Source: VGNY01 sp964549635 (GTDB lineage Bacteria > Chloroflexota > Dehalococcoidia > GIF9 > UBA5629). From it: 64,000 bases of DNA. Position numbers and translations under genes: made by a program. The stretch lies in contig CAZJVJ010000004.1 of assembly GCA_964549635.1 (NCBI GenBank), positions 1 through 64,000 on the forward strand. Reading direction: 5' to 3'. The stretch's first letter is position 1; each line of letters opens with the position of its first letter. The notes under the pieces were generated by a model. It saw only the letters and a list, made by a program, of their open reading frames with translations. It was not told where the DNA came from and ran no database searches. Shown one piece after another: positions 1 to 9,183 of this stretch.

Positions 1-334
1 TCCAGAAGGTTTCACTTATCTGGTGACGGAACAGCTCCGAGATAAGCCCTTTTACCAATTTTCTTTTGCCCTAGTATAGGCCTCATCAAGGTATACCTTT
101 TAGAGTCTCGTCTAAGGAGTAGGCTTTCTTTTCCACTCCCTTAAAGTGGCTATAGCCTGAGAATCGACGAGGGCCTACTTGCTTGTGGCTGTTGCACTCT
201 AAAATTCGCTGTGTTACTGTCATCTTGGGCTTACGTCCTTGTGTCTTTTCCTCAGACTCAAAGTCTATCACAAGGTAGGTGAGCCTTAAGCTTCATCCTC
301 TTACAAAAGCCTGAATAAAGAACGCTACTGAATT
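1..334. repeat. Direct repeat, left copy (334 bp, cut by window edge)
   Basis: This block recurs in the same orientation at 17044-17377. By eye the two copies differ at one base (C at 304, G at 17347). Because the match begins at the first base of the window, the left copy probably continues upstream. Each copy contains a 61-codon minus-strand open frame (86-271) rich in Lys and Arg, which I read as a remnant of a longer decayed coding sequence rather than a gene. The two copies bracket the aromatic amino acid and Liv gene block, so they are likely a mobile element remnant or a segmental duplication. Confidence 0.95.
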
Positions 335-507
335 TTTACCTTCTGCCGTACCAGCTAGTAAAGCGAGCGTCCAAACCTCAATATATCAAGTGCGGCTCCT
401 TAATCTCAGATTTGCTTGCAGCAATAAACCGTGATACGATACTGCTTTATTAAGGAAATTTGTTAAAGAAGAACTAATATCCTGTTGGAAAGTTTTAAGG
501 AGCTGAA

Positions 508-1437
508 ATGTGGATTAGGCAACCCGGCAAAGTTACTGATAGGTTAGTTTTCCTTGGAACAACCGATAATTGTTTGTATTTTCTTAAGGGTAACGAGGCC
601 ATGATTATCGGCGGTGGCATGAGCTGGATAGCACCTTCTCTGGAAAAACAGTTTTTAGAATTGGATTTTGTACCTGGGATGCTTAGGTATTTGGTGGTTT
701 CTCACTCACATTTCGACCACTGTGGAGCTGTACCTTATCTGAAGAGAAAATTTCCTGATATCCAGATACTGGCATCGGCATACTCCGAAAAGGTATTTTC
801 CAAAGAAAAGGCAGTGAATTTCATTGCCACGGCTAATAAGTACATGATTGACAGGCTAGGACTGCAAAAGGAATACGAAAGATTGAATTTAGAATTCGAC
901 GGCATTAAGGTTGACCGTGTTGTCGGGGAAAACGATGTTATAGACCTTGGTGACGGTATAAAGGTCCAATTTTTAGAGGTGCCAGGTCACACCAAGTGCT
1001 CGATTGCAACTTATGTACCTGGCTTAAAAGCGTTGTTCCCTTCTGATGCTGCTCCGCCACCTACAGATGATGCAGAAGGGGTATTTTTTCCAGGACCACA
1101 ATATGATTTCGGCATGTATAAGCAATCGCTGGAGAGGCTAGCTAGCTGTGACATTGAAATATGTGCCTTTGAACATTACGGTGTGGTAATAGGTGAAGAG
1201 GCGAAAAAAGTCCTACAAAGCGGACTGCGCCAAACTGATAAGTTTAAAGAACTGGTTATCCAGCTTTATCGGACAACAGGAGACCTTAACCAGACAATCG
1301 AAAGAGCAGCTGCTGAAACTATTCATAAGAATATGTTTGATTTCATGGATAATGAAATCCAGATCACCGTTTTGACCACAGTGATACGCAAAATATTGAG
1401 CTATGCCAAGTTACTAGACGAACCGATTACAGCATAA
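508..1437 (+). CDS. MBL-fold metallo-hydrolase
   Basis: A 309-residue metallo-beta-lactamase fold protein. The metal-binding signature HSHFDHCG lies at residues 66-73, followed by further expected ligands in VPGHTKCS (about 167), an Asp in FPSDAAP (about 180) and a His in FEHYG (about 226). The family hydrolyses thioester, lactone, phosphodiester or similar bonds with one or two metal ions; the substrate cannot be read from sequence. The 3' third (helical, no metal ligands) is an accessory domain. The ATG is preceded by AAGGAG seven bases upstream. It stands alone, convergent with the crotonase gene that ends six bases after its stop. Cytoplasmic; no signal peptide. Confidence 0.85.
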   Translation: MWIRQPGKVTDRLVFLGTTDNCLYFLKGNEAMIIGGGMSWIAPSLEKQFLELDFVPGMLRYLVVSHSHFDHCGAVPYLKRKFPDIQILASAYSEKVFSKEKAVNFIATANKYMIDRLGLQKEYERLNLEFDGIKVDRVVGENDVIDLGDGIKVQFLEVPGHTKCSIATYVPGLKALFPSDAAPPPTDDAEGVFFPGPQYDFGMYKQSLERLASCDIEICAFEHYGVVIGEEAKKVLQSGLRQTDKFKELVIQLYRTTGDLNQTIERAAAETIHKNMFDFMDNEIQITVLTTVIRKILSYAKLLDEPITA

Positions 1438-1442
1438 TTGGC

Positions 1443-2252
1443 TTAAGGAACTGCTTTGTCCTGATATTGTGACTTGGACTTCTCCAATAGAGAAGCTGAA
1501 CCCTGCCTTATGTCCTGACGCGAAGTGACTGCGGTGACTGCCTCATAGTTCAAACCTAATTCCAAGGGATAAGACACAGCCACATTGATGGCCCGCTTAG
1601 CACCCTGAATGAGAGCAGGAGCAACTGAGGCAATTTCCTGTGCCAGCTTCCTAGCTTCTTCCATTAATTTATCGAGGGGATAGACATGCTCCACCAGCCC
1701 GATCCTCAAAGCTTCAACTGCGTCTATTCTCCGACCAGTAAAGACCAGTTCTTTAGCTTTACCAGCACCGACGATTTTGGTCAGGCGTTGGGTACCTCCC
1801 ACGTCAGGTATACTGCCCATCTGCACTTCGGGCAGGCTAAAGACAGCAGTGTCCGAAGCGAGCCGGATATCACAAGCTAGGGCCAGTTCAAGGCCGATGC
1901 CAAAACAGTAGCCGTTGATGGCAGCTATAACTGGTACTGGAAGGGTCTCGAACATGGTGTAAATTTGTCCCACCATTTGTAGTGTTTCAAATTCAGAACG
2001 GACAGCCCTGGTAGGCAATATGCCCTCGCCAGACATCGCTGCTTTGAGGTCTAAACCGGAGGAGAATGAGCGGTTCCCTGCACCAGTGATTATTGCCACA
2101 CGAATTTCCGGGTTAGACAGTATGTGTTCGGCGGCGTCTCTCAGCCCCTCTAGCACACCGGCGTCAATGGCATTCCTGACCTCAGGTCGGTTAAGCGTGA
2201 TTGTGACTAACTTATCTTCTATATCTAATAATACCTTTTTGCTATCAGTCAT
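1443..2252 (-). CDS. Enoyl-CoA hydratase/isomerase (crotonase family)
   Basis: A 269-residue crotonase. The oxyanion-hole segment is SFSSGLDLKA and the second segment is FGIGLELALACDI. Both acid residues used by hydratases appear present: Glu in GLELALAC and Glu in LPEVQMGSIPDVGG. That supports hydration of a 2-enoyl-CoA in beta-oxidation or amino acid degradation, although isomerase or hydrolase activity cannot be excluded. The frame is open further upstream to 2309, but I start at the ATG at 2252 because it has a strong GGGGGGAG ribosome site just ahead and matches the family N-terminus. The small GYD gene lies upstream on the same strand, about 87 bases away. Confidence 0.85.
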   Translation of the reverse strand: MTDSKKVLLDIEDKLVTITLNRPEVRNAIDAGVLEGLRDAAEHILSNPEIRVAIITGAGNRSFSSGLDLKAAMSGEGILPTRAVRSEFETLQMVGQIYTMFETLPVPVIAAINGYCFGIGLELALACDIRLASDTAVFSLPEVQMGSIPDVGGTQRLTKIVGAGKAKELVFTGRRIDAVEALRIGLVEHVYPLDKLMEEARKLAQEIASVAPALIQGAKRAINVAVSYPLELGLNYEAVTAVTSRQDIRQGSASLLEKSKSQYQDKAVP

Positions 2253-2339
2253 TTTTCTCCCCCCGCTAATTTTTATCTTCTGGATTGTAATCCCTAAAAA
2301 GCTGAGCACAAAAGAGCCAGTTTGTTTGTAGTCTGCGGT

Positions 2340-2645
2340 CTAAAATAATTCCTCTTTCTTTTTTTTCAGCGTGGCGATGAGATTGTCTAGAGGTATCGCA
2401 GTCAGGGTCAATGTCTGTAGCCCACCTCTGGCACTTAGGTGTATCGCCAACTTAGCCGCAACTTCATCGCTTGGTGCCTCGACGATGTTAACAAAGTCGT
2501 ACGGCCCCAGCAGACCATACTGAGCCAGTATCTTGACCCCCATATATTCTACTTCCTTATTGAGCTCTTTAAGCCACTCTGGATACTCTTCTATCTTGCG
2601 CCTTCCTTCGCCAGTTAGTGTGGTTAGCATTAGATATACAGCCAT
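2340..2645 (-). CDS. GYD domain protein
   Basis: A 101-residue protein resembling the GYD family: small ferredoxin-fold, dimeric alpha/beta-barrel proteins without an assigned activity. The diagnostic segment is YGLLGPYDFVNIVEAP (about residues 45-60), followed by an alternating helix and strand pattern. I start at the ATG at 2645, five bases after a near-perfect AAAGGAGG; the TTG codon just before it would lie inside that spacer. It is upstream of and co-directional with the crotonase gene, so the two may be co-transcribed. Function unknown; these proteins often accompany acyl-CoA metabolism genes in anaerobes. Confidence 0.75.
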   Translation of the reverse strand: MAVYLMLTTLTGEGRRKIEEYPEWLKELNKEVEYMGVKILAQYGLLGPYDFVNIVEAPSDEVAAKLAIHLSARGGLQTLTLTAIPLDNLIATLKKKKEELF

Positions 2646-2648
2646 CAA

Positions 2649-3057
2649 GACCTCCTTTAGAATTGTTGTTCACTAATTATATGCCCAGCATATCAGAAAT
2701 GCTAGCCCGTACTGGAAAGCAGTACAGAAAGGCTTGAGTTTTTGGCTTCGAGTCCTGGGCTAAGATGCTTCAACCATTTCTTGTAGTTGCCTTTGCCGCC
2801 TGCTTGCACTCTTTTGCCTGCCTTGGACGCACTACCTGGTAAAGGAAATTGCGGAAAAAGGAGTGCATGGTGGTCGCTTGGTCTTTCTTCTCTGCCGCGC
2901 TTAGTTTAATTGCTTTTTGCCTAAATAACCAGGTTCAAAACCACCTGGCAGTGATTAACAGGGCAACTTGTAGCAGGGTGACTAACCAATCACTCTGGCA
3001 AGCATTTGACTTTGACCAATTTAGACCTTATGATTGTATGACCTACTGATGTTTTTT
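2649..3057. other. Intergenic stretch with no supported gene
   Basis: About 400 bases between the GYD gene and the tRNA. A 66-codon plus-strand frame (2849-3049) starts with TTG, or with an internal ATG only three bases after AAGGAG. It has no recognisable domain and ends just before the tRNA. I do not call it. No repeat, terminator or riboswitch was recognised here. Confidence 0.5.
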
Positions 3058-3129
3058 GCCAGCGTAGCTCAGAGGTAGAGCAGCGGTTTCGTAAACCGCC
3101 GGTCGTGAGTTCGAATCTCACCGCTGGCT
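3058..3129 (+). tRNA. tRNA-Thr (anticodon CGT)
   Basis: A 72-nucleotide cloverleaf. The acceptor stem GCCAGCG pairs with CGCTGGC, the D-arm has GCTC/GAGC, the anticodon stem GCGGT/ACCGC holds the loop TTCGTAA with anticodon CGT, and the T-arm contains GTTCGAATC. CGT reads the threonine codon ACG. The discriminator base is T at 3129 and CCA is not encoded. It lies about 265 bases upstream of iorA on the same strand. Confidence 0.95.
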
Positions 3130-3264
3130 GTATTTGAATCCCCCCACAACAAATCGCTAAGTGTTTGTGTTGATCGGTGTTACCCAAGTCGTAGACGCCG
3201 ATTTGCTACCCGAGAATTGAGGTGGGGCGATCGGGACTGATTTGCAATCTTGTATTATTTAGTG

Positions 3265-3276
3265 ATGTGTACACAT
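3265..3276. promoter_or_regulatory. 12-bp perfect palindrome upstream of iorA
   Basis: ATGTGTACACAT is a perfect palindrome in the AT-rich gap between the tRNA and iorA, about 120 bases ahead of the iorA start. Position and symmetry fit a dimeric repressor or activator site, but there is no adjacent regulator gene and a chance palindrome is possible. Confidence 0.3.
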
Positions 3277-3395
3277 AGTGTAGACATAACGAATATCTCA
3301 TGTTGAGCTAATAAAGAGTCCAATCTGGTCATAATTTGCAAACTTAAGGTTTCGGGTGGCATAATTATGTGCTGGTTTTTAGGGCATGGTGAAAA

Positions 3396-5201
3396 ATGAA
3401 GAAGTTGCTTTCTGGAAATGAGGCTTTGGCTCTGGGTGCCTATCATGCTGGGGTGAAGGTGGCGGCAGCATATCCGGGGACGCCAAGCACCGAAATACTC
3501 GAGGCGCTGGCTAAGTACAATGACATTTATGCAGAATGGTCAACAAACGAGAAGGTGGCTATGGAAGTTGCCTTAGGGGCAGCATACGCTGGTGTCCGCG
3601 CCTTAGCATCCATGAAACAAGTAGGATTAAATGTAGCCAGTGATCCGTTCATGGCTGCTTCAACAACCGGGATTATTGGTGGAATGGTTACAATAGTCGC
3701 CGATGACCCCGGGGCACACAGTACCCAGGGCGAGCAGGACACCCGTCACTATGCCAAGCTGGCTAAAGTGCCAATGCTGGAACCCAGCGATAGCCAAGAG
3801 GCTTACAATATGATGGTGTGCGCTTTTGACATCAGTGAAAAATTTGATACACCTGTGCTGGTACGCTCGAGCACTCGCATTTCCCATTCTAAGTCAATAG
3901 TGGAGGTCGATGAAAGCAAAACCGCACCGGTAAAACAGGCACACTTCAGACATGATGTGGAAAAGTATGTCATGCTGCCGGTTTATGCGCGGCTCAGGCT
4001 ACCGCTGATTAAGGAGCGGCTGGTCAAGCTGGCAGAGTATGCTGAGACTTTCCCCTATAACCAGACAATGTGGGGCGAGCGAAATCTGGGTGTGATAAGT
4101 AGCGGAGTTGCCTACCAGTATGCCAGAGAGGTGTTTCCCACCGCCTCCTTCCTAAAGCTGGGCATGACATATCCTCTACCAGAAAGTTTGATTCGTCAGT
4201 TTGCCGATAAGGTAGAGAAAGTGCTTGTTGTAGAAGAACTCGACCCATTTCTGGAGGAGAATATCCGCGCCATGGGCATAAAAGTGATAGGGAAGGAATT
4301 TATCCCTAGGATAGGCGAGTTGAATCCGCTTGTTGTTGAGGACGCTGGTTATCGGGCCGGGCTGCTAGCTAAACCGCCCAAAAGACAGAAAGTTATACTA
4401 CCACAGGGATTACCGGGTCGGCCCCCTGTGCTGTGTGCTGGCTGTCCGCATACAGGCTTATTCTTTGTGCTAAGCACCATGGGGCAAAGGTCCAAGCTGC
4501 TCAATGACAAGGGTAAATCAGAGAAGGAAGGCAAGCTGATTATTACTGGGGATATCGGATGTTACACTCTGGCTACCTATCCACCATTGCGCGCCATGGA
4601 TACTACTGCCTGTATGGGAGCCAGCATTGGTCAGGCCCTAGGGATGGAAAAGGCTGGCGTTAACAGCAAGATAGTGGCTGTTATTGGCGATTCCACATTT
4701 CTCCATTCCGGCATTACCGGTGTTGCGGACGCAGTGTACAATGAGTCGCAGGTAACGATTATAATCCTTGATAATAACACTACTGCCATGACTGGCCATC
4801 AGCACCACCCTGGGACAGGTATTTCAGCGCAGGGGAAGAAAACGAAGGCTGTAGATTTAGAGCGGCTGGTTCGGGGAATCGGGGTAGAGGACGTGAGAGT
4901 GGTAGATGCTTTCGATATGAAAGCCCTTAGGGCAGCGGTGAGGCACTCGGTAAATAACCCTGAGCTGTCTGTGATTATAGTCCGTGGCACCTGTTCGGTG
5001 CTTGTGCGTAATCGTTTTGGGCAAAGAATGGTTGATACGGAAAAGTGCGATCGTTGCGGGACATGCCTTATGCTGGGCTGCCCAGCTATTCAAAAGATGT
5101 ATGACGAGATTTATATTGATACCACTTTGTGCGTAGGTGATGTTTGCACTATTTGTGAGCAGCTGTGCTCCAAGAAGGCAATAGGCCGGATATCTTTATA
5201 A
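3396..5201 (+). CDS. iorA: Indolepyruvate:ferredoxin oxidoreductase, alpha subunit
   Basis: A 601-residue IorA. It oxidatively decarboxylates aryl pyruvates (indolepyruvate, phenylpyruvate, 4-hydroxyphenylpyruvate) to arylacetyl-CoA, passing electrons to ferredoxin. The N-terminal pyrimidine-binding half has AAAYPGTPSTE (about residues 23-33). The thiamine diphosphate half has AGCPHTG and GDIGCY (near 385), then GDSTF. The C-terminus carries two cluster motifs: CDRCGTCLMLGCP (Cys 551, 554, 557, 562) and CVGDVCTICEQLC just after. Length and order match the family. iorB follows 15 bases later, and an aminotransferase and thioesterase complete the apparent operon. The start lacks a strong ribosome site. 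Confidence 0.95.
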   Translation: MKKLLSGNEALALGAYHAGVKVAAAYPGTPSTEILEALAKYNDIYAEWSTNEKVAMEVALGAAYAGVRALASMKQVGLNVASDPFMAASTTGIIGGMVTIVADDPGAHSTQGEQDTRHYAKLAKVPMLEPSDSQEAYNMMVCAFDISEKFDTPVLVRSSTRISHSKSIVEVDESKTAPVKQAHFRHDVEKYVMLPVYARLRLPLIKERLVKLAEYAETFPYNQTMWGERNLGVISSGVAYQYAREVFPTASFLKLGMTYPLPESLIRQFADKVEKVLVVEELDPFLEENIRAMGIKVIGKEFIPRIGELNPLVVEDAGYRAGLLAKPPKRQKVILPQGLPGRPPVLCAGCPHTGLFFVLSTMGQRSKLLNDKGKSEKEGKLIITGDIGCYTLATYPPLRAMDTTACMGASIGQALGMEKAGVNSKIVAVIGDSTFLHSGITGVADAVYNESQVTIIILDNNTTAMTGHQHHPGTGISAQGKKTKAVDLERLVRGIGVEDVRVVDAFDMKALRAAVRHSVNNPELSVIIVRGTCSVLVRNRFGQRMVDTEKCDRCGTCLMLGCPAIQKMYDEIYIDTTLCVGDVCTICEQLCSKKAIGRISL

Positions 5202-5216
5202 TTTTTAAAAGCGGAA

Positions 5217-5816
5217 ATGCTAAAGAAGTTAGATATACTTATGGTTGGTGTCGGCGGACAAGGTAATGTGCTGGCCAGTGACATACTGGCTGAGGTATCC
5301 ATGGTGGCTGGATACGATGTCAAAAAAACTGATACGCTGGGCATGGCACAACGTGGCGGCAGTGTGGTGAGCCAGATACGGATAGCGGAGCGGGTGTGGT
5401 CTCCCATGATTAAGGAAGGGGAAGTGGATATTCTAGTAGCCCTCGAGAAATTAGAGGCAGTTAGATGGACCCATTATCTGCAAGGAAGGGGAGTGGCTCT
5501 TATCAACAACTTGGCATTACCACCTTTATCTGTAAATCTGGGGCTCTATCGTTATCCCAGTGACGAAGAGATAAGGGATGTTTTGAGCCAGGTGACAGAC
5601 CGAGTATATTTTGTTAATGGCACTGACAAGGTCAAGCGGCTGGGCGATATCAGGACACTTAACATGTTTATGCTAGGCTGTGTATCATCCTTTATTCCTG
5701 TTGATTTAAATACATGGAAACAATGTATGTCTCAGCGATTACCACCTGATATACTCGAAATCAATATGGCTGCCTTTGACAACGGTAGGGAGGAAATGTC
5801 GCGTGTCAATCTCTGA
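5217..5816 (+). CDS. iorB: Indolepyruvate:ferredoxin oxidoreductase, beta subunit
   Basis: A 199-residue IorB, the gamma-type domain partner of IorA. The N-terminal GVGGQGNVLASDILAEV is the typical glycine-rich segment of 2-oxoacid oxidoreductase gamma subunits, and AQRGGSVVSQIRI follows as expected. It has no Fe-S cysteine motif of its own. It follows iorA by 15 bases, and its end overlaps the start of the aminotransferase gene by about 14 bases, so the three are surely translated from one message. Together they make arylacetyl-CoA from aromatic 2-oxoacids. Confidence 0.93.
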   Translation: MLKKLDILMVGVGGQGNVLASDILAEVSMVAGYDVKKTDTLGMAQRGGSVVSQIRIAERVWSPMIKEGEVDILVALEKLEAVRWTHYLQGRGVALINNLALPPLSVNLGLYRYPSDEEIRDVLSQVTDRVYFVNGTDKVKRLGDIRTLNMFMLGCVSSFIPVDLNTWKQCMSQRLPPDILEINMAAFDNGREEMSRVNL

Positions 5817-6990
5817 TAATGTGGCGAGGCGCATGGCGGCTGGGTCATGGATTCGTAGGATGTTCGAGGAAGGTGCAGCATTAAAGAAGCAACACGGTGA
5901 AGAGAACGTTTTCGACCTGTCTATAGGTAATCCAGTTATGGAGCCGCCGGCCGAATTCTACAGAGAGCTGAGGCACTTTGTTGAAACTGCCAAGCCTGGA
6001 AGGCATAGGTATATGGAGAACGCTGGTTATGCCGAAACCAGGGCGGCTGTGGCAGCACAGCTTACATGCGAAACAGGCATCACGTTTACCATGAATGACA
6101 TAGTAATGACTTGTGGTGCTGCCGGTGGTTTGAATGTTGTATTAAAAACGATACTCAATCCGGGAGAAGAGGTAATTATCTTTGCACCTTATTTTGCAGA
6201 GTTTGACAATTATATTGACAACCATGGCGGAATCACGAAGGTTCTGCCTACAGACGACCAATTTATACCCAGGCTTGATATACTGGAGTCTGCCATTACG
6301 AATAAGACAAAAGCTATAATCGTAAACTCTCCGAATAACCCCACTGGCGTCGTTTATAGAAAAGACTTTATAGGCAAACTTGCCGAATTACTGCAAAAAA
6401 AGGAAGCGTTGTTTAGAAAACAGATTTTCCTTATCAGCGATGAGGCATATCGCAAAATTATATACGACGGGCTTGATTACCCACCTGTTTTTCATTACTA
6501 TCATAACAGCGTAGTCGTTAGCTCCCACTCCAAGGACCTGGCACTTCCCGGTGAGAGAATCGGATATATTGCAGTACATCCCGAGTGTACCCAACATGAT
6601 GAATTACTTAACGGGCTAATTTTTTCCAACCGGATTTTGGGGTTTGTCAATGCACCTGCCTTAATGCAGCATTTAGTACGTAACCTGCAGCATGTGACCG
6701 TGTCAGTTGCCGATTATCAGAGAAAAAGGGACTTTTTATATAGCAATCTTGTAAAGATGGGCTATTCTTTATTGAAGCCACAGGGAGCTTTCTATATGTT
6801 CCCTAAATCGCCCATAGCTGATGACATTGCCTTCGTACAGGAACTGCGACAATGGAAGGTACTGGTTGTTCCTGGCCAGGGATTTGGCTGTCCGGGCTAT
6901 TTCCGCATCTCATATTGTGTTGCTGACCGGACATTGGAGGGTTCTTTGGCTGGTTTCAAAAAAGCAGCGCAAAAGTTTGGCCTGTGTTAG
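5803..6990 (+). CDS. PLP-dependent aminotransferase (class I/II)
   Basis: A fold-type I aminotransferase of 395 residues, counting from the GTG at 5803. The PLP lysine is Lys244 in SSHSKDLALPGERIGY; NSPNNPTG and SDEAYR are the other class signatures. I prefer the GTG over the upstream ATG at 5776 because AGGGAGGA sits about nine bases ahead of it. Being embedded directly behind iorAB, it most likely produces the aryl-2-oxoacid substrates of IorAB from Phe, Tyr or Trp. Specificity for aromatic residues is inferred from context, not from the sequence. The thioesterase gene begins 34 bases later. Confidence 0.9.
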   Translation: MSISDNVARRMAAGSWIRRMFEEGAALKKQHGEENVFDLSIGNPVMEPPAEFYRELRHFVETAKPGRHRYMENAGYAETRAAVAAQLTCETGITFTMNDIVMTCGAAGGLNVVLKTILNPGEEVIIFAPYFAEFDNYIDNHGGITKVLPTDDQFIPRLDILESAITNKTKAIIVNSPNNPTGVVYRKDFIGKLAELLQKKEALFRKQIFLISDEAYRKIIYDGLDYPPVFHYYHNSVVVSSHSKDLALPGERIGYIAVHPECTQHDELLNGLIFSNRILGFVNAPALMQHLVRNLQHVTVSVADYQRKRDFLYSNLVKMGYSLLKPQGAFYMFPKSPIADDIAFVQELRQWKVLVVPGQGFGCPGYFRISYCVADRTLEGSLAGFKKAAQKFGLC

Positions 6991-7024
6991 ACATGGACAA
7001 CAGATATCAGGACGGGAGGGCAAT

Positions 7025-7423
7025 GTGTCTAAGATATTATCAGAACTAAAAGAGAAGGCCTTGGACGAGCCTATTGCTTCTTTTCTGGACATGAAATTAG
7101 TCGAGCTGTCTGAGGGCTATGCCCGGGTGGTGATGAAGATGAGACCAGAATATATAAACTTCAATGGCATGATTTTCGGCGGCATTGTTATGGCTTTGGC
7201 TGACCAGGCGTTTGCTTACGGCACCAACTCGGTGATAAGTCCCAACGTTGCTTCGCAGTTCAACATACATTTTATTGCCAGCGCCGAGGTAAATGATGAG
7301 CTTATAGCCGAGTGCCGTGTGGTGAGAGCCGGGAGGCGTGTTTGCATTTCCGAGATGGTGGTGACCAGTCAAACCGGTAAACTAATCGCTAAAGCAACAG
7401 GCACAACGATTCCACTGGTTTAG
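7025..7423 (+). CDS. PaaI-like hotdog-fold thioesterase
   Basis: A 132-residue hotdog-fold acyl-CoA thioesterase. The core segment NGMIFGGIVMALADQAFAYGTN resembles the PaaI/YbgC signature in which an Asp on the central helix activates water; the usual HGG is FGG here. The frame stays open upstream into the aminotransferase gene, but the GTG at 7025 has GGGAGGG four bases upstream and the family N-terminus follows. As the last gene of the iorAB operon it could release arylacetate from arylacetyl-CoA, either draining CoA or matching an ATP-independent fate of the acid. The substrate is inferred from context only. Confidence 0.82.
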   Translation: MSKILSELKEKALDEPIASFLDMKLVELSEGYARVVMKMRPEYINFNGMIFGGIVMALADQAFAYGTNSVISPNVASQFNIHFIASAEVNDELIAECRVVRAGRRVCISEMVVTSQTGKLIAKATGTTIPLV

Positions 7424-7508
7424 CAAGGGTTGTTTCCGGTTTGTGGAATGGGACTAATATATCATGGCAATAAAGCAAATTCTTATTTGATTCAGGAGTC
7501 CTTCGATT

Positions 7509-8999
7509 ATGAAGATACTGCTTGTCTATCCCCAGTATCCAGAGACGTTCTGGAGTTTTAAGCACGCGTTAAGGTTTGTATCTAAGAAAGCAGCTTACCC
7601 ACCCTTAGGCTTGCTCACTGTTGCATCGATGCTCCCAAAGGAATGGGAGAAAAAACTTGTGGATATGAACGTAACAGATTTGACAGATAGTCATATTAAA
7701 TGGGCGGATTATGTCTTTATCAGCGCTATGGCGGTACAGAAAGATTCAGTCAGGCGCGTGATTACAAGGTGTCAAAAATTCGGGGTTAAAGTTGTTGCCG
7801 GTGGCCCTCTATTTACCACCGAATACGAGGAGTTCGACGGGATAGACCACTTTGTCCTTAATGAGGCTGAGGTAACATTGCCGCTATTTCTGGAAGATTT
7901 AAGGAAGGGGCAGGCTAAACACATTTATAGCTCAGATAAGTGGCCTGATATACGGGTATCCCCCGTGCCATCCTGGGAGCTTATCGATATGAGAAAATAT
8001 TCCTCGATGAGTGTCCAGTACTCCCGTGGCTGCCCCTTCAACTGCGAGTTTTGTGATATTGTTTTTCTTAACGGGCGAGTGCCGAGAACGAAGGACAGAG
8101 ACCAGCTATTGCGGGAGCTGGACGCCTTATATGACCGTGGATGGCGAGGCAGTGTCTTCATTGTCGATGACAACTTCATCGGGAATAAGAGGAAACTCAA
8201 GGCAGAAATTTTGCCAGCCATAGCCGATTGGATGAAAGGGAAAGGACATCCATTTTCCTTTGTCACCGAAGCATCTGTGAATCTCTCGGATGATGAAGAG
8301 CTATTAAGGTTGATGGTGGAGGCCGGATTTGATTCTGTATTCATCGGCATTGAAACAACAAATCAAGAAAGTTTATCTGAGTGCGGCAAACTACAGAATA
8401 GGAACCGCGACTTAGTAAATGCGGTCAAGAGGCTGCAGAATCACGGTTTACAAGTTTACGGTGGATTCATCGTTGGTTTTGACAGTGACCCGCCGAACAT
8501 TTTTGAAACATTGATCAATTTCATCCAAAGAAGCGGTGTCGTTACAGCGATGGTCGGCCTGCTCAATGCGCCTCCGGGTACCAGACTGTTCAGAAGGTTG
8601 AAGCTGGAAAATCGTCTAACCAGAGACTTTTCCGGAGATAATACCGATTGCTCGATCAATTTCGTACCTAAAATGGGCTATGATGTGCTGATAAATGGTT
8701 ACAAAAAGCTTATTAAAACCATTTATACTCCTAAACAATACTATAAAAGGATTAAAACATTTTTACAGGAATACAGACCATTAAGAGTAAGGCCGGTACG
8801 GCCTCAACTTGCACACCTCCAAGCATTTGTAAGGTCGCTCTGGGTCCTAGGCATTAAGGAAAAGGGAAGAAAGTATTTCTGGCAACTGCTTGCCTGGACC
8901 TTGGCTAAACGCCCAAGGTCGCTTACAACGGCGATAACATTAGCCATATATGGATTCCATTTTCGCAAGGTTACAGAGAGATATACCGAGGGCCTTTGA
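7509..8999 (+). CDS. B12-binding domain radical SAM protein
   Basis: A 496-residue enzyme. Residues 1-150 form a cobalamin-binding-type Rossmann domain (LLVYPQYPETFWSF and GLLTVASMLP at the start). A radical SAM core follows with Cys175, Cys179 and Cys182 in CPFNCEFC. The C-terminal third matches the helical DUF4070-type tail of this class, which includes hopanoid and lipid methylases such as HpnP and many uncharacterised members. A good AGGAG precedes the ATG. The product cannot be assigned. It sits between the iorAB operon and the Phe leader, but nothing in the sequence ties it to aromatic metabolism. No anchor or signal sequence seen. Confidence 0.85.
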   Translation: MKILLVYPQYPETFWSFKHALRFVSKKAAYPPLGLLTVASMLPKEWEKKLVDMNVTDLTDSHIKWADYVFISAMAVQKDSVRRVITRCQKFGVKVVAGGPLFTTEYEEFDGIDHFVLNEAEVTLPLFLEDLRKGQAKHIYSSDKWPDIRVSPVPSWELIDMRKYSSMSVQYSRGCPFNCEFCDIVFLNGRVPRTKDRDQLLRELDALYDRGWRGSVFIVDDNFIGNKRKLKAEILPAIADWMKGKGHPFSFVTEASVNLSDDEELLRLMVEAGFDSVFIGIETTNQESLSECGKLQNRNRDLVNAVKRLQNHGLQVYGGFIVGFDSDPPNIFETLINFIQRSGVVTAMVGLLNAPPGTRLFRRLKLENRLTRDFSGDNTDCSINFVPKMGYDVLINGYKKLIKTIYTPKQYYKRIKTFLQEYRPLRVRPVRPQLAHLQAFVRSLWVLGIKEKGRKYFWQLLAWTLAKRPRSLTTAITLAIYGFHFRKVTERYTEGL

Positions 9000-9048
9000 G
9001 CCGATTTAAAACTTGCTCTGGGCTCAGTAATTATGAGCCGATGGGTAG

Positions 9049-9078
9049 TTGACAATGTTTACGCGATTATGTTATTAT
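9049..9078 (+). promoter_or_regulatory. Sigma70-type promoter of the leader/acyl-CoA synthetase/liv operon
   Basis: The -35 box TTGACA (9049-9054) is a consensus match and the -10 box TATTAT (9073-9078) lies after an 18-base spacer. The expected start point is near 9085, which gives a leader of about 185 bases before the synthetase start. The leader contains a short peptide gene and an attenuator. Confidence 0.8.
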
Positions 9079-9096
9079 CGTTGCTACGAGGTCGAA

Positions 9097-9183
9097 ATGC
9101 ATAACCAGGCTACCAAAAACTGCTTCTTTTTCTGCTTTTTCTTTAGCTCGCTTTTATGGGAGCCTGGGAGGGCATTGACCTAA
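9097..9183 (+). CDS. Phenylalanine-rich leader peptide of a transcription attenuator
   Basis: A 28-codon open frame: ATG at 9097, last sense codon ending at 9180, TAA at 9181-9183. A modest GAGG site lies five bases upstream. Residues 9-16 read CFFFCFFF, so six of seven consecutive codons (9124-9144) are Phe (TTC/TTT), very like the FFFAFFF run of the E. coli pheA leader. Codons 22-25 overlap the antiterminator strand (9162-9171), so ribosome position decides which hairpin forms. Starvation for charged tRNA-Phe should stall the ribosome on the Phe run and allow read-through into the synthetase and liv genes. It is too short to have a function of its own. Confidence 0.85.
   Translation: MHNQATKNCFFFCFFFSSLLWEPGRALT

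Noticed and set aside
86..271. 61-codon ORF present in both repeat copies as a gene
   Set aside because: No ribosome site, no domain; in-frame coding signal continues beyond its ATG and stops abruptly, as expected for a fragment of a decayed gene.
2849..3049. 66-codon ORF before the tRNA
   Set aside because: Poor start context and no recognisable domain.
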